NCBI GenBank assembly: GCA_030054735.1
Contig: JASGVX010000110.1
Coordinates: forward strand, 1-60,939
Direction of reading: 5' to 3'
Source of the DNA: Methanobacteriota archaeon
Lineage (GTDB): Archaea; Halobacteriota; Methanosarcinia; Methanosarcinales; Methanosarcinaceae
Length of the DNA stretch: 60,939 nt
Below are positions 44,361 through 53,035 of this stretch, piece by piece. The position numbers and the translations under genes were made by a program. The notes under the pieces were generated by a model. It had not been told where the DNA came from, did not search any database, and saw nothing but the letters and a program-made list of their open reading frames with translations. The stretch's first letter is position 1; each line of letters begins with the position of its first letter.

Positions 44361-45095
44361 TTAAACTTTTTCGCTATTACTTCCGCAAACAGGGCAGTTG
44401 TTCAACTTTGCGAGTGAGATTTCACTGAAGCTTCCGGAAAGCCCGTTCCAGAATAAAAGCCTGCCCCCCAGAAGCTTTCCTTTGCCTGTCAGGAACTTGA
44501 CCGCTTCGCTTACCTGGATGGAACCTATAATACCTGCAGTTGCTCCGATAATTGGAAAACCCTCTTTTTTTGAAATTCTCGGGAAAATACAGTAAAAGCA
44601 GGGCGTTTTTCCTGGAATTATTGTTGTGACCTGCCCATCGTAGCCCGTAACTGCTCCATGAATTAAAGGAATATTCCTCTTAATTGAAAGCCTGTTAAGA
44701 ATATGCCTTGTTTCCAAATTATCCAGGGCATCAATTATAATATCACATTCAGGAACCAGAGAATCAATGTTTGACTCGCTAAGCATCTCTTTAATTATTT
44801 CAACTTCAATTAGAGAGTTCATTAAAAGAAGCTTTTCCTTTGCAGATTCAATCTTTGCTCTCCCAATATCCTTTTCATGGTGGAGAAACTGCCTGTTCAG
44901 GTTGCTAGAGTCTACAGTATCAAAATCTGCAAGGATTATTTTTCCTATCCCTGCAATTGCAAGGTATGTTGATACAGGGGATCCGAGCCCTCCAGCACCG
45001 GCAACAAATACCCTTGCAGCCTTCAACTTCTCCTGCCCCTCCTCTCCAAAAAGAAGAATCTGCCTACTATACTTTTCTCGTTCCATATTATCCAT
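44361..45095 (-). CDS. ThiF/MoeB/HesA-family adenylyltransferase (E1-like)
   Basis: 244 residues. The nucleotide-binding GAGGLGSPVSTYLAIAGIG (32-51), the adenylation arginine region SNLNRQFLHHEKDIGRAK and D123 in IIDALDN are all present. Two CxxC pairs for zinc are at C166/C169 (TPCFYC) and C234/C237 (NCPVC). The cysteine expected in the crossover loop of ThiF/MoeB (usually in a C-A-E-A-G-like segment) is missing; here it reads IIGATAGIIGSIQ. It would activate a small sulfur-carrier protein C-terminus for molybdopterin, thiamine or tRNA thiolation; the missing cysteine suggests the MoeB-like adenylation-only role. The start may be ATG 45086. Confidence 0.85.
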   Translation of the reverse strand: MDNMEREKYSRQILLFGEEGQEKLKAARVFVAGAGGLGSPVSTYLAIAGIGKIILADFDTVDSSNLNRQFLHHEKDIGRAKIESAKEKLLLMNSLIEVEIIKEMLSESNIDSLVPECDIIIDALDNLETRHILNRLSIKRNIPLIHGAVTGYDGQVTTIIPGKTPCFYCIFPRISKKEGFPIIGATAGIIGSIQVSEAVKFLTGKGKLLGGRLLFWNGLSGSFSEISLAKLNNCPVCGSNSEKV

Positions 45096-45240
45096 GTGAG
45101 TGACTTCCAGATGTTGATTACAGGATTTTTGATATCTAAAGGTGTACTGGTTTCTACTATATGATATTTAGAGAGTGGATAAACTGATGTACAGGCAAGC
45201 TTTTGAGTTAGACAATACTGAACTTCATAAAAGTTCATTT

Positions 45241-45294
45241 AATTTTCTCAGTAGATTGATTTCTTTAAATTTTCTCAGTAGATTGATTTCTTTG
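45241..45294. repeat. 27-bp tandem duplication
   Basis: Two 27-bp units (45241-45267 and 45268-45294) differing at the last base, each containing CTCAGTAGATTGATTTCTTT. Located in the IS debris upstream of the RavA-like gene. Confidence 0.75.
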
Positions 45295-45481
45295 TGCATA
45301 ATGTCTTCGGAGAACAGAAACAAGAACAGAAATCCTCATGATGAAATATATGGGTTTTGTGTTCAAAACCATATTGAGCACCTTTGTTAAACACAGTGTT
45401 AAAAAGAGTAGTTTTTTTGAGGGTTTCTTTATCTCCCTCAGAAACATCGGGTTTAAGTTTAATCGGTCTATCCATATTCAT
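45275..45481 (-). pseudogene. 5' remnant of a tnpB-like (IS200/IS605, IS1341-type) gene
   Basis: A short frame starting MNMDRPIKLKPDVSEGDKETLKKTT and continuing FNTVFNKGAQYGFEHKTH resembles the N-terminal start of archaeal TnpB (IKLK...L..T...FN.A...G). Homology fades after about 50 residues, and no catalytic domain follows; the distal part is missing. The element end hairpin lies upstream at 45525-45577. Confidence 0.5.
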
Positions 45482-45524
45482 ATATTAATGCCAATAGAGT
45501 ATACTTAATGGAGGTGTAAAGGCT

Positions 45525-45577
45525 GGAAGTTTACGGCATTCCTCTCCTGAGCTAAAGACTCAGGGGGTTCCTGCCTT
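45525..45577 (-). mobile_element. IS200/IS605-type element end hairpin adjoining the RavA-like gene
   Basis: CCTGAG (45546-45551) and CTCAGG (45559-45564) form a hairpin with a CTAAAGA loop; the stem extends with G-U pairs. On the minus strand it reads AACCCCCTGAGTCTTTAGC...AGGAGAGG, a form typical of tnpB-element ends. Its right edge lies seven bases from the ATG of the next gene, so the leader of that gene is made of element DNA. Confidence 0.5.
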
Positions 45578-45583
45578 ATATCT

Positions 45584-47113
45584 ATGAAAATTCAGGATTT
45601 AAAAAATACGGTCCTCAATATCAAGCGAGAATTCGCTGCTTATTTTAAAGAGAGAGATGCCGAAATCAATGGTTCTCTTCTGGCGCTGCTTTCCGGAGAA
45701 CATATACTTTTGCTTGGGCCCCCAGGCACTGCAAAAACCCTGCTTGCAAGCAAAATTTGCGAAAGCATCAAAGGGGGAATTTTTTTCCATTATCTTCTTA
45801 CTCGTTTTTCTACTCCAGAAGAAGTGTTTGGGCCTCTTTCTTTAAAAGCGCTTGAAAGGGACGAATTCAGCCGTAGAGTGGAAGGATACCTGCCAACTGC
45901 GCATATAGCCCTTCTTGACGAGATTTTCAAGGCGAACAGCTCTATATTGAACAGCCTTTTGACAGTCCTGAATGAGAGAAAGTATCATAACGGCAAGGAA
46001 GTCATGGATGTCCCTCTATTTTCTGTTTTTGGAGCTTCAAATGAACTGCCCGAAGAAGACGAAAGCCTTGAAGCCCTTTACGACAGGTTTCTTTTCAGGT
46101 ATAGGGTGGACTATATACAGCACGAAGAGAACCTTGAAGCTCTCATTTTCGAAAATGCGGAAGACTTCCAGCCTACAAGCAAACTCTCGGTTGAAGATAT
46201 AAAGGAGGTCCAGAAGAAAGCAAGGGAAATGCCTGTAGACCCTGAAGTCCGGACAATTATTCGAGGGTTGAGAAGAGAGCTTAAAAACTCGAATATTTTC
46301 GTTTCGGACAGGCGCTGGAAGAAGATTATAAACGTGCTCAGGGTCGCTTCAGCTCTAAATGGGCACACGAGCGTAAACAGAATGACAGTTGTTCTGCTGC
46401 AGCATATGCTCTGGGACCTCCCTGAACAGAAGGAAACTATCAGGAAACTTATCCTGGACAGGGTTGTTTCAGGAGGCACTGATACCGGAAAGCTAAAACA
46501 GGATGTGCTTGACCTTAGAAGTTCTATTTACAGATGTCTGCAACAGGAACTTCCGGATACAGTTTCCTGTAATAAGTGCTTTGAAGAGGAGAAAAAGAGT
46601 GCAGGAAGTCTCATGAGTAGCAGGTTTGCGGGAGTGAAAGCTCCAAAAAGCCTCACATTCAATAATGCCCTTGATCTTTTAAAACACCACGTGGAATTTC
46701 CTTCTCACAGCTATAGTCTCGGGATTGACTACGGCAATACTAACGGTTCACTGAGCTTCGAAGCTGTGGCAGAAAAGTTCCGCCGCAGGTACGGGTTTGA
46801 GTTCAAGCTAAGCCTGGACTACGGAGACAAAAAACTCTACGAAAAAGAGTACGAAAACCTAGAGGAAAGGTTAAACTACTTCAGAAGGCAGGTACAGGAA
46901 GAAGAAAAAGCTCTTGAAGAGACCCTGAGGGAAAATATCTGGATTTCCGGACAGGACAGCAAAGAGATTCTAATAAAATATCATTCCAAAAATACGGATA
47001 TTTACGAGATAGCAGGCCATCTGAACGAAATTCGGGCCCTGCTGGAAAAACCAAAAATATTCGATGTGGAAATCGAAGAAGTAGAGGTTGCCAGAGCCGA
47101 AAAACACATGTAA
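45584..47113 (+). CDS. MoxR-family AAA+ ATPase, RavA-like
   Basis: 509 residues. Walker A is GPPGTAKT (45-52), Walker B ALLDEIFKAN, sensor 1 FGASNELP, with the MoxR insert and sensor 2 (LYDRFLFRYRVDYI). The C-terminal ~220 residues form helical domains with a coiled-coil (ENLEERLNYFRRQVQEEEKALEETLREN). The next gene encodes a VWA protein, matching the RavA-ViaA pairing known from bacteria: an AAA+ chaperone with its VWA partner acting on target complexes. There is no clear RBS; an IS end abuts the start, so the leader may have been replaced by the insertion. Confidence 0.85.
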   Translation: MKIQDLKNTVLNIKREFAAYFKERDAEINGSLLALLSGEHILLLGPPGTAKTLLASKICESIKGGIFFHYLLTRFSTPEEVFGPLSLKALERDEFSRRVEGYLPTAHIALLDEIFKANSSILNSLLTVLNERKYHNGKEVMDVPLFSVFGASNELPEEDESLEALYDRFLFRYRVDYIQHEENLEALIFENAEDFQPTSKLSVEDIKEVQKKAREMPVDPEVRTIIRGLRRELKNSNIFVSDRRWKKIINVLRVASALNGHTSVNRMTVVLLQHMLWDLPEQKETIRKLILDRVVSGGTDTGKLKQDVLDLRSSIYRCLQQELPDTVSCNKCFEEEKKSAGSLMSSRFAGVKAPKSLTFNNALDLLKHHVEFPSHSYSLGIDYGNTNGSLSFEAVAEKFRRRYGFEFKLSLDYGDKKLYEKEYENLEERLNYFRRQVQEEEKALEETLRENIWISGQDSKEILIKYHSKNTDIYEIAGHLNEIRALLEKPKIFDVEIEEVEVARAEKHM

Positions 47114-47136
47114 ACCCAAAAAAGGAAAAAAAGAAC

Positions 47137-48993
47137 ATGCAGAACCTGAAAAGCTCAAAAAAAGTTTTCGAAAATCTATCAGGATCAGATAGAATAACAA
47201 ATCTATCAGTATCAGATAGAATATCAAATCTATCAGTATCAGATAGAATATCAAATCTATCAGTATCAGATAGAATAACAAATCTATCAGTATCAGATAG
47301 AATAACAAATCTATCAGGATCAGATAGGGCATTTTTTGACCGGGACTTCAATCCTTTTACTATACTGAACACAGAACTGCGGGAATTTCTGGCAGTTCCC
47401 CGAAAAATTCCTCACAGGCTAAGGGAAGAGATCGCAGAGGTCCTTATTTATGAGCTCATTTCAGGAATAGACTACGAAATAAAGGACGAAAAACGCTTTA
47501 CGGAAAAGTTTGGGGTTTTTTACCCTATATTTCTTAGTATGAGAAACCAGCAGGTCTGGGAAGAAATAAAAACCCTCGCAGGAGAAAACCGCATAGCAGG
47601 GGTTTTTATACTGAGAACTCTGCTCGAAGAGCTTTTTACTCTCATTGAGGATTATGAAAAAGTAGAGAAGGATATCTTAAAAAAATCCCAGATAGGACTG
47701 GAAAAAGCCCTGAAAACTCTGAAAGAGCTAATTAATGAAACCCTGGCTTTCTGGGAGAGAAAAAGACTGGAAAGAACTGAAAGCCTGAGAAACTATGAGT
47801 GGGAGGGGAATTCAAACGAATTCCAGGAAAGAAAGAGAGCAGAAGAGAGCAGCCATGGAAGTTTCCTTAAAAGGCTGGAAGAACGGGCAGAGAACTATCA
47901 GGGCCAGGAATCTGAAGACTCTGCCGAATCTGAAATTCTTGCTTCAATGACCAGGGAATTCATGTTCAGTGAAAAGGCTGGCGAGGCTGTTGACTCTGTA
48001 GTAGGGGAAAAAATCACCATAAAGCTTGAAGAGCTTATCCCTCTCCTTGAAGACCACCTTGAAATGCTTGAGATCCTGTCCATGCTATTTCCGGGAAGGG
48101 CATGGGACAACTCCTTACAGGCTTTGCACAGGGAATATTTCGAAAACCTTGAGAAATATGCATCTCTTTTCAGGAAAAGTTCTGACTTGCATAAGATCCT
48201 TGAACAGGTAGGCAGAATTGAGCTTGAGTACGGCTCAAAAAAACTGCGGCTATCACCGCACAGCAAAAGCGAAGTGCACACAGTCACCTTTTCAGGCGAC
48301 ATCCAGACCCTGCTTCCAATAGAAACTGTAAAGCTCAAAAACCCAGTGCTGAAACGCAAGTTCTACGCTGACATGATCGAAGGAAAACTACTTACATACC
48401 AGCTAAAAGGAGAAAACTGGAACTCGGACCTTGCAGGAAAAAAGAGGAAGGGACCTGTTGTCGCCCTTGTCGATACCTCTGCTTCCATGCGGGGAGCACC
48501 TGAACTTCTTGCAAAATCCGTTGTCCTGGCAATTGCGAGAAGGATGTTAAGAGAAAACAGGGATGTCAAAGTAATTCTTTTTTCATCAAAATGGCAGACC
48601 GTTGAGATAGAACTTACGGACAAAAAACGTATGGGAAAAGAGTTTCTGGAATTTCTCAAATATACTTTTGGAGGAGGCACGGATTTTAATACGGCACTCC
48701 GAGCAGGGTTAAAAACAGTAAAAGGGGAAAAAACCTTTCAGGGAGCAGACTTGATTTTTCTTACGGACGGGAGCTCGGAACTATCAGAGAGACCTCTTAT
48801 CCGCGAATGGAACGAGATAAAAGTAGAAAGAAAAGCCCGCATCTTTTCCCTTATAATAGGAAACTACGATGCAGGAGGTCTGGACCAGGTCTCAGACCAT
48901 AGCTATATAATCCATGATTCAGGAAACTGGCAGGTCGAGGAAAGCCCTGCAAGGTTTATAAAAGCAGTCAGCAAGTCTGCGAGGATGTTTTAA
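47137..48993 (+). CDS. VWA-domain protein, ViaA/CoxE-like partner of the RavA-like ATPase, with an N-terminal 9-residue repeat
   Basis: 618 residues. Residues ~12-66 consist of six copies of a 9-residue unit, NLS(V/G)SDRI(T/S). A long helical middle follows (ERKRAEESSHGSFLKRLEERAENYQ), then a C-terminal VWA domain with an intact MIDAS: VDTSASMRG (DxSxS), the threonine in GGGTDFNTAL, and FLTDGSSELS. It starts 24 bases after the RavA-like gene. VWA partners deliver the ATPase to a substrate; the target here is unknown. The repeat region is absent from typical ViaA proteins, as far as I know. Confidence 0.85.
   Translation: MQNLKSSKKVFENLSGSDRITNLSVSDRISNLSVSDRISNLSVSDRITNLSVSDRITNLSGSDRAFFDRDFNPFTILNTELREFLAVPRKIPHRLREEIAEVLIYELISGIDYEIKDEKRFTEKFGVFYPIFLSMRNQQVWEEIKTLAGENRIAGVFILRTLLEELFTLIEDYEKVEKDILKKSQIGLEKALKTLKELINETLAFWERKRLERTESLRNYEWEGNSNEFQERKRAEESSHGSFLKRLEERAENYQGQESEDSAESEILASMTREFMFSEKAGEAVDSVVGEKITIKLEELIPLLEDHLEMLEILSMLFPGRAWDNSLQALHREYFENLEKYASLFRKSSDLHKILEQVGRIELEYGSKKLRLSPHSKSEVHTVTFSGDIQTLLPIETVKLKNPVLKRKFYADMIEGKLLTYQLKGENWNSDLAGKKRKGPVVALVDTSASMRGAPELLAKSVVLAIARRMLRENRDVKVILFSSKWQTVEIELTDKKRMGKEFLEFLKYTFGGGTDFNTALRAGLKTVKGEKTFQGADLIFLTDGSSELSERPLIREWNEIKVERKARIFSLIIGNYDAGGLDQVSDHSYIIHDSGNWQVEESPARFIKAVSKSARMF
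47173..47334. repeat. Six-copy 27-bp in-frame tandem repeat inside the VWA gene
   Basis: Units begin at 47173, 47200, 47227, 47254, 47281 and 47308. Each contains CTATCAG(T/G)ATCAGATAG, itself an inverted repeat (CTATC...GATAG). The units are nearly identical at the DNA level, so the array is young. Its length is a multiple of three, so copy-number change keeps the frame. Confidence 0.9.
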
Positions 48994-49030
48994 GAGCAGT
49001 AAAGGATGTTTTAACGGGCAATAAATCTGC

Positions 49031-49768
49031 CTAATGCCTGTACTTAAGGCGCCTGCCCACCTCTTCTATGAACTCTTCCATATCTCGTCTTCCAGACGCT
49101 TGATGTCTGTAAAGACCTGACAGGACAACAAATGCTGTCTTTTTGCATCTCGAAGACTTCTTGAGTAAACCAAGCTCGAGAACAGTAATTATAGTTTCGG
49201 AGATCAGCTTGCGGTCGCCTGGCCCTAGATTACTCCAGCTGTCGTTGAGTATTTTTGAAGAGACTTTTACAGATTCCTTGCCCTCGGAAGCTATTGCCGA
49301 GGCTTTTGAAGATACGGCCTTTGAGATTTTTAGAACCTGGTCCTTTCCTAAGCAGGCGGTTTTAGAAAACGTCCTGAAAGCTCTTCCTGGAATTTCCTTC
49401 ATTCTCATTTTTTCGTCAGCAGAAGTCTTTTCCCGGAGATTTTCTGAAAATCCAATTTTTGAGGCTCTTTCTTCGAGAGTTTTGCGAATTTCTTCAAAGA
49501 TTTCAGTGATTTCCTCCTTAGATCTCGTTCTGAGGTATTCTCCGAGATTTTCCAGTAGTTCAGAGTCCACTTCGTCAGAATAGTCTTCTCCAGAAGCAGT
49601 GTCTTCGCTAAGCTCGACAAACTCGGCATCGATGACAGGATTGGACCCTATAAAAGAGTCACGCAACGAATCATTTCCTGAATGAGGGTTTTTACTGAAC
49701 CTGTAAGCGGAGTTTGAAAATCTCCTGAATATGCCCTGTTTGTTTTTTAGCAAGAAAATCACACCCAT
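49031..49768 (-). CDS. Hypothetical soluble helical protein, unknown function
   Basis: 245 residues, convergent with the VWA gene (37-bp gap). Acidic middle part (EFVELSEDTASGEDYSDEVDSELLENLGEYLRTRSKEEITEIFEEIRKTLEERASKIG) with strong helix propensity, and a basic C-terminal region (KKSSRCKKTAFVVLSGLYRHQASGRRDMEEFIEEVGRRLKYRH). No membrane helix, despite a short hydrophobic start. No family recognised. The longer frame on the opposite strand (49143-49583) looks like a shadow. Confidence 0.6.
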   Translation of the reverse strand: MGVIFLLKNKQGIFRRFSNSAYRFSKNPHSGNDSLRDSFIGSNPVIDAEFVELSEDTASGEDYSDEVDSELLENLGEYLRTRSKEEITEIFEEIRKTLEERASKIGFSENLREKTSADEKMRMKEIPGRAFRTFSKTACLGKDQVLKISKAVSSKASAIASEGKESVKVSSKILNDSWSNLGPGDRKLISETIITVLELGLLKKSSRCKKTAFVVLSGLYRHQASGRRDMEEFIEEVGRRLKYRH

Positions 49769-50188
49769 AACTATTAAAAATCAGACAGAAATTGCTCGAT
49801 TTCTATCTGGAATATTCATTGCCTGAGGCAATACCGGTATTCGTTTTATCATTATATGATTCTCAATTACATAAAAAGTTTCATTCTGAGATTTAATATT
49901 TTGCATACATTAATGCCAGCTTAGAATTATTATGCCAGTATTTTGAAAATTCCACTATGAAATTGAAACGCTGGAAGTACAGAGAAAAATAAATTCGGCC
50001 GGAGAAAGTAAGCTTAAAAAGAGTAGATAATGCATATTTCACAGGAAAAAGGATCTAATAAGGGTTTATACATGAAAATACGGCCAGATCAGCATATTTT
50101 TTAAAAAATAACTGCAAATTGATTCGCAGTTTAAGCAATTTTTTTATAAGTCCCATGCCTTATAGAGTATTAAGGCGAGGTGAAAAGA
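49769..50188. other. Promoter region of the surface-protein gene, 420 bp
   Basis: AT-rich. Contains a TATA-like TTTTTTTATAAGTCC near 50140-50154, a small hairpin AACTGC/GCAGTT near 50108-50129 and ATTTTTTAAAAAAT at about 50096. No ORF. Confidence 0.45.
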
Positions 50189-51577
50189 ATGAGTAGACTT
50201 GACATGAAAAGATTAAGAATAATCACTTGCGGATTACTTATCTTATCTGTCCTTTCCATTGCTTGTGCAGGGGCGGGAATAGATAATAAAGCTTTGCCTG
50301 TTAAGGCCTTACCTGTGGAGATTGAAGCGGCTGAAACGGGAATTGCAGTCAGTGCTGGTGCTAGATCTGGAATATATGGAGGGGACTATTACCCTGAGTT
50401 CGAAAAAATCAGTGTAAATCCAGCCTATCAAGATCTTGAACTGAACCCGGGAGACAGTAAAAACTTTACTGTAACTGTTGAGAATAACGATAACAAAAAT
50501 ATTGCATTGAACCCCAGAATCATAATCATCCCTTATACTGAAAAATATATAAATGAAAGCTGGGTCAGTATAAGCCCCTCAGCAAAAGACCTTAAGCCAG
50601 GGGAAAAAAAGGAGTTCAAAGTAGAGGTAAATGTCCCTGAGGATGCAGGTCTCGGGAACTATGCCGTACTCATAGCCTTTGCAGAAAAGATTCTTGAAGG
50701 AGATGCGGCAGACTATTATCCAAACTTCCCGGGCACAATGCAGCTGAACCTGCGTGTATGGATCCCGCCTAATGTACAGATCCTTACACCTTATGTTAAC
50801 GACCTTGTAGAAGCTGGAGAGACCTGCAGCTATGAAATAAAGCTGAGGAACACAGGCAAAAAAGATGTTGCAATCTCCCCTGAGCTTATGGAAGGAAGAG
50901 GCATCATGTATTATGATAGCATCGTCCCTAATGGAGGAATGGCATATGCCTTTGGAAATGATGCGATAAGCATTGAATCTCCGGAAAAAGTAAAAGCAGG
51001 GCAGACAGCTATCGTGAAAATGACACTTAAAGTTCCGGCTGATGCAAAAGGAAGCTATACCGGAACTCTTGACCTGAATATCGATGATCCGGGAATCAAT
51101 GAATACGGAGGGAAAGTACTCCTGAATTTCCGCATACTTACAATTCCCGGAGAGCCCTATGAGACCTCCTTTAAAATCGCAGACAACGGCACTATCAACA
51201 TAGAGGTCAGTGCTTATCAGTATGGATACGGCCTCTATGCCGCAGGAGGAAAAAGGGATCTTACTCCTTCATTTGAGGTGAGCCTTAAAGACCCCTCAGG
51301 AAAGGAGGTTACACCCTCTCTAGTAAGCAAGAAATACAGCGGCTCAGTAAGCATAATAGATGACACATGCCCCCAACCCTACCTCCCTTACATGTCCGCA
51401 AGGATTGGACTTGCTACAAAAACCTGCGATCAGGGAAGCTATTATCAGGCTGGAGCTACAACCTTTGTAGAGACCTATACAGCTCCGGGAACTGCAGGAG
51501 ACTGGAAGCTCTCAATCCTTCCCAAAAACACTGAAAACTTTGAATATTCAATCACAATCGGGGATGCCGAAGAATAA
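50189..51577 (+). CDS. Secreted COG1361/CARDB-like surface protein
   Basis: 462 residues from ATG 50189 (GCGAGGTGA lies just upstream; an in-frame GTG at 50180 overlaps that RBS). Signal peptide with RLRIITCGLLILSVLSIACAGAG. At least two beta-sandwich domains, with LNPGDSKNFTVTVENNDNKNIALNP and VEAGETCSYEIKLRNTGKKDVAISPELM, then KAGQTAIVKMTLKVPADAKGSYTGTL. Ends without a membrane anchor or sorting signal that I recognise. Probably a component of the cell envelope. The final part contains four cysteines that could pair. Confidence 0.75.
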   Translation: MSRLDMKRLRIITCGLLILSVLSIACAGAGIDNKALPVKALPVEIEAAETGIAVSAGARSGIYGGDYYPEFEKISVNPAYQDLELNPGDSKNFTVTVENNDNKNIALNPRIIIIPYTEKYINESWVSISPSAKDLKPGEKKEFKVEVNVPEDAGLGNYAVLIAFAEKILEGDAADYYPNFPGTMQLNLRVWIPPNVQILTPYVNDLVEAGETCSYEIKLRNTGKKDVAISPELMEGRGIMYYDSIVPNGGMAYAFGNDAISIESPEKVKAGQTAIVKMTLKVPADAKGSYTGTLDLNIDDPGINEYGGKVLLNFRILTIPGEPYETSFKIADNGTINIEVSAYQYGYGLYAAGGKRDLTPSFEVSLKDPSGKEVTPSLVSKKYSGSVSIIDDTCPQPYLPYMSARIGLATKTCDQGSYYQAGATTFVETYTAPGTAGDWKLSILPKNTENFEYSITIGDAEE

Positions 51578-51640
51578 ACGGCCCCCATCTTTATTTTATC
51601 CGGCTTTCCGCAGAAATCCTTCAATTTTTCACAATTTCTC

Positions 51641-51850
51641 CTGCTATCGTTTTTCTGAAATACACCCGTGTTACTTAAAGATTTATTTTTGGATTTTTCC
51701 GAAATTTTCAATCTTTTTCTTTTATTGAAATACTTTCTATTTCCATTCTCAAATCTTCAACTGAGACAAATAACGCAAATTTACGAATAATTCTACAAAA
51801 ACGATAACATGAACAATGTTATTTTTTTGCAGACATCTGCGGAAAGTCAG
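51641..51850 (+). repeat. Dispersed ~210-bp repeat R1, full copy
   Basis: Begins CTGCTATCGTTTTTCTGAAA and ends at ATCTGCGGAAAGTCAG. Internal landmarks are in the same order as in the copies at 111-441 and 60178-60386. GCTATCGTTTTT (left) and AAAAACGATAAC (right) are inverted relative to each other. It lies immediately left of the Firmicutes-like block. Confidence 0.75.
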
Positions 51851-51988
51851 AAGCATGGGTAATTGGGGCAAAAATCCAGTTCGGATATCACGAACATGGA
51901 TTTCTTCGAACAACCGGCATAAACAAACGAAAATAGAAAAAATATAATATCTGTAACACAAAGCAGAATATGGCATGGAGGTATTCTT

Positions 51989-52609
51989 ATGAAAAAAATT
52001 TTATTTACAATATTAATGGTCAGTGTATTAGTAATCAGTGTTACTGGTTGTGTGAATACGGATGATAAGGCACCTGGCACTTCGGATGAAGCAGTACCCC
52101 ATACAGGTTCTGAGCCTTCATCTGGAAATGAAAATCCTTCCAGCATGGGGGTTATTAGTTTAGACAGGGCAAAGGAAATTGCTCTTGATCATGCCGGGCT
52201 TGCAGAAACTGATGTTACTTTTGTTAACGCAAAACTTGACACCGACGATGGAAAGCCGGAGTATGAAATCGAGTTTTATAGCGGTAACACCGAATATGAT
52301 TATGATATTGATCCGTATACTGGAGATATTTTAAGCTACGACTCTGATGTTGAAAATTATTCAGCATCTGGCAGTGTTCAGTCAGACAATAAAATTACTT
52401 ATATTGGGGAAGAAAAAGCAAAATCCATAGCACTTGCAAAAGTTCCAGGTGCAACAGAGTCTGACATCCGGCTTGCACTGGACTCTGATGACGGAAATGC
52501 AGTATATGAAGGATCTATACTTTTTGACGATATGGAATATGAATTTGAAATCGATGCAGCTGCCGGAACAATTGTGGACTGGAGCGCAGAACCAATTAAT
52601 GATGATTGA
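51989..52609 (+). CDS. Lipoprotein with two PepSY domains
   Basis: 206 residues. Lipobox VTGC (C21), a Ser/Glu/Pro-rich linker, then two PepSY repeats: ISLDRAKEIALDHAGL...DDGKPEYEIEFYSGNTEYDYDIDPYTGDI and ITYIGEEKAKSIALAKVPGA...DDGNAVYEGSILFDDMEYEFEIDAAAGTI. Domains of this type inhibit or sense proteases outside the membrane. The sequence looks closer to Clostridia proteins than to typical archaeal ones. GGAGG upstream of the ATG. The next open frame continues in phase after its TGA stop. Confidence 0.85.
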   Translation: MKKILFTILMVSVLVISVTGCVNTDDKAPGTSDEAVPHTGSEPSSGNENPSSMGVISLDRAKEIALDHAGLAETDVTFVNAKLDTDDGKPEYEIEFYSGNTEYDYDIDPYTGDILSYDSDVENYSASGSVQSDNKITYIGEEKAKSIALAKVPGATESDIRLALDSDDGNAVYEGSILFDDMEYEFEIDAAAGTIVDWSAEPINDD

Positions 52610-52987
52610 TTTCTAACCTTAACTCCAACTTTTTATGGGGAATATAATAGAGCTTTTGTCTACACGGTCTACTACTACCAGACCATCGGATATGTTTATC
52701 CGTCTGGCTCAACGATTCAGTGCGCTGTAAAGGCAAACCGTGATTACAACAGTTCTTCCGGCAGATACCTCTGGGGATCGCTTATCAGCAGCAGAAGCAG
52801 TCTGTATTCCGGCTCTGCGGATAGCTGGCGTCAGACGGATTCCAGCACCACCCTCATTGACGGCGGCAGAACATATTATGCTCAGTATTGGGGTGATCTG
52901 ACGGAAACCCGCTGGGATGGTATCTACCAAACTCAGGTCACAAGCAACAATTGGAGGATTTGGTTTGAAGCATATTGTCCTGCATAA
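52610..52987 (+). pseudogene. Start-less open frame, Firmicutes-like secreted protein fragment
   Basis: 125 codons open in the same frame as the PepSY gene right after its TGA, ending in TAA at 52985-52987, with no ATG or GTG and no RBS. The translation contains VYTVYYYQTIGYVYPSGSTIQ, LWGSLISSRSSLYSGSADSW and TETRWDGIYQTQVTSNNW, a composition rich in Tyr, Trp and Ser typical of bacterial secreted proteins. GC content is visibly higher than around it. Likely a 5'-truncated gene joined to the PepSY gene by deletion; stop read-through is less likely. Confidence 0.55.
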
Positions 52988-53035
52988 TCAACGTAATTGC
53001 TAGGCACAAAAACAGGCGTTGAAGGGAGAAAGAAC

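Noticed and set aside
47173-47334. Regular 27-bp array as a CRISPR
   Set aside because: Units are contiguous with no spacers and are in frame inside a gene; it is a tandem repeat. No CRISPR array was seen anywhere in the window despite the Cas4-like gene.
49143-49583. 146-codon frame opposite the hypothetical gene at 49031-49768
   Set aside because: Ser/Phe-rich shadow typical of antisense frames; the opposite strand has better coding composition.
52607-52609. TGA read-through or selenocysteine joining the PepSY gene to the next frame
   Set aside because: Methanosarcina is not known to use selenocysteine, and no insertion element is visible; a truncated neighbouring gene is simpler.
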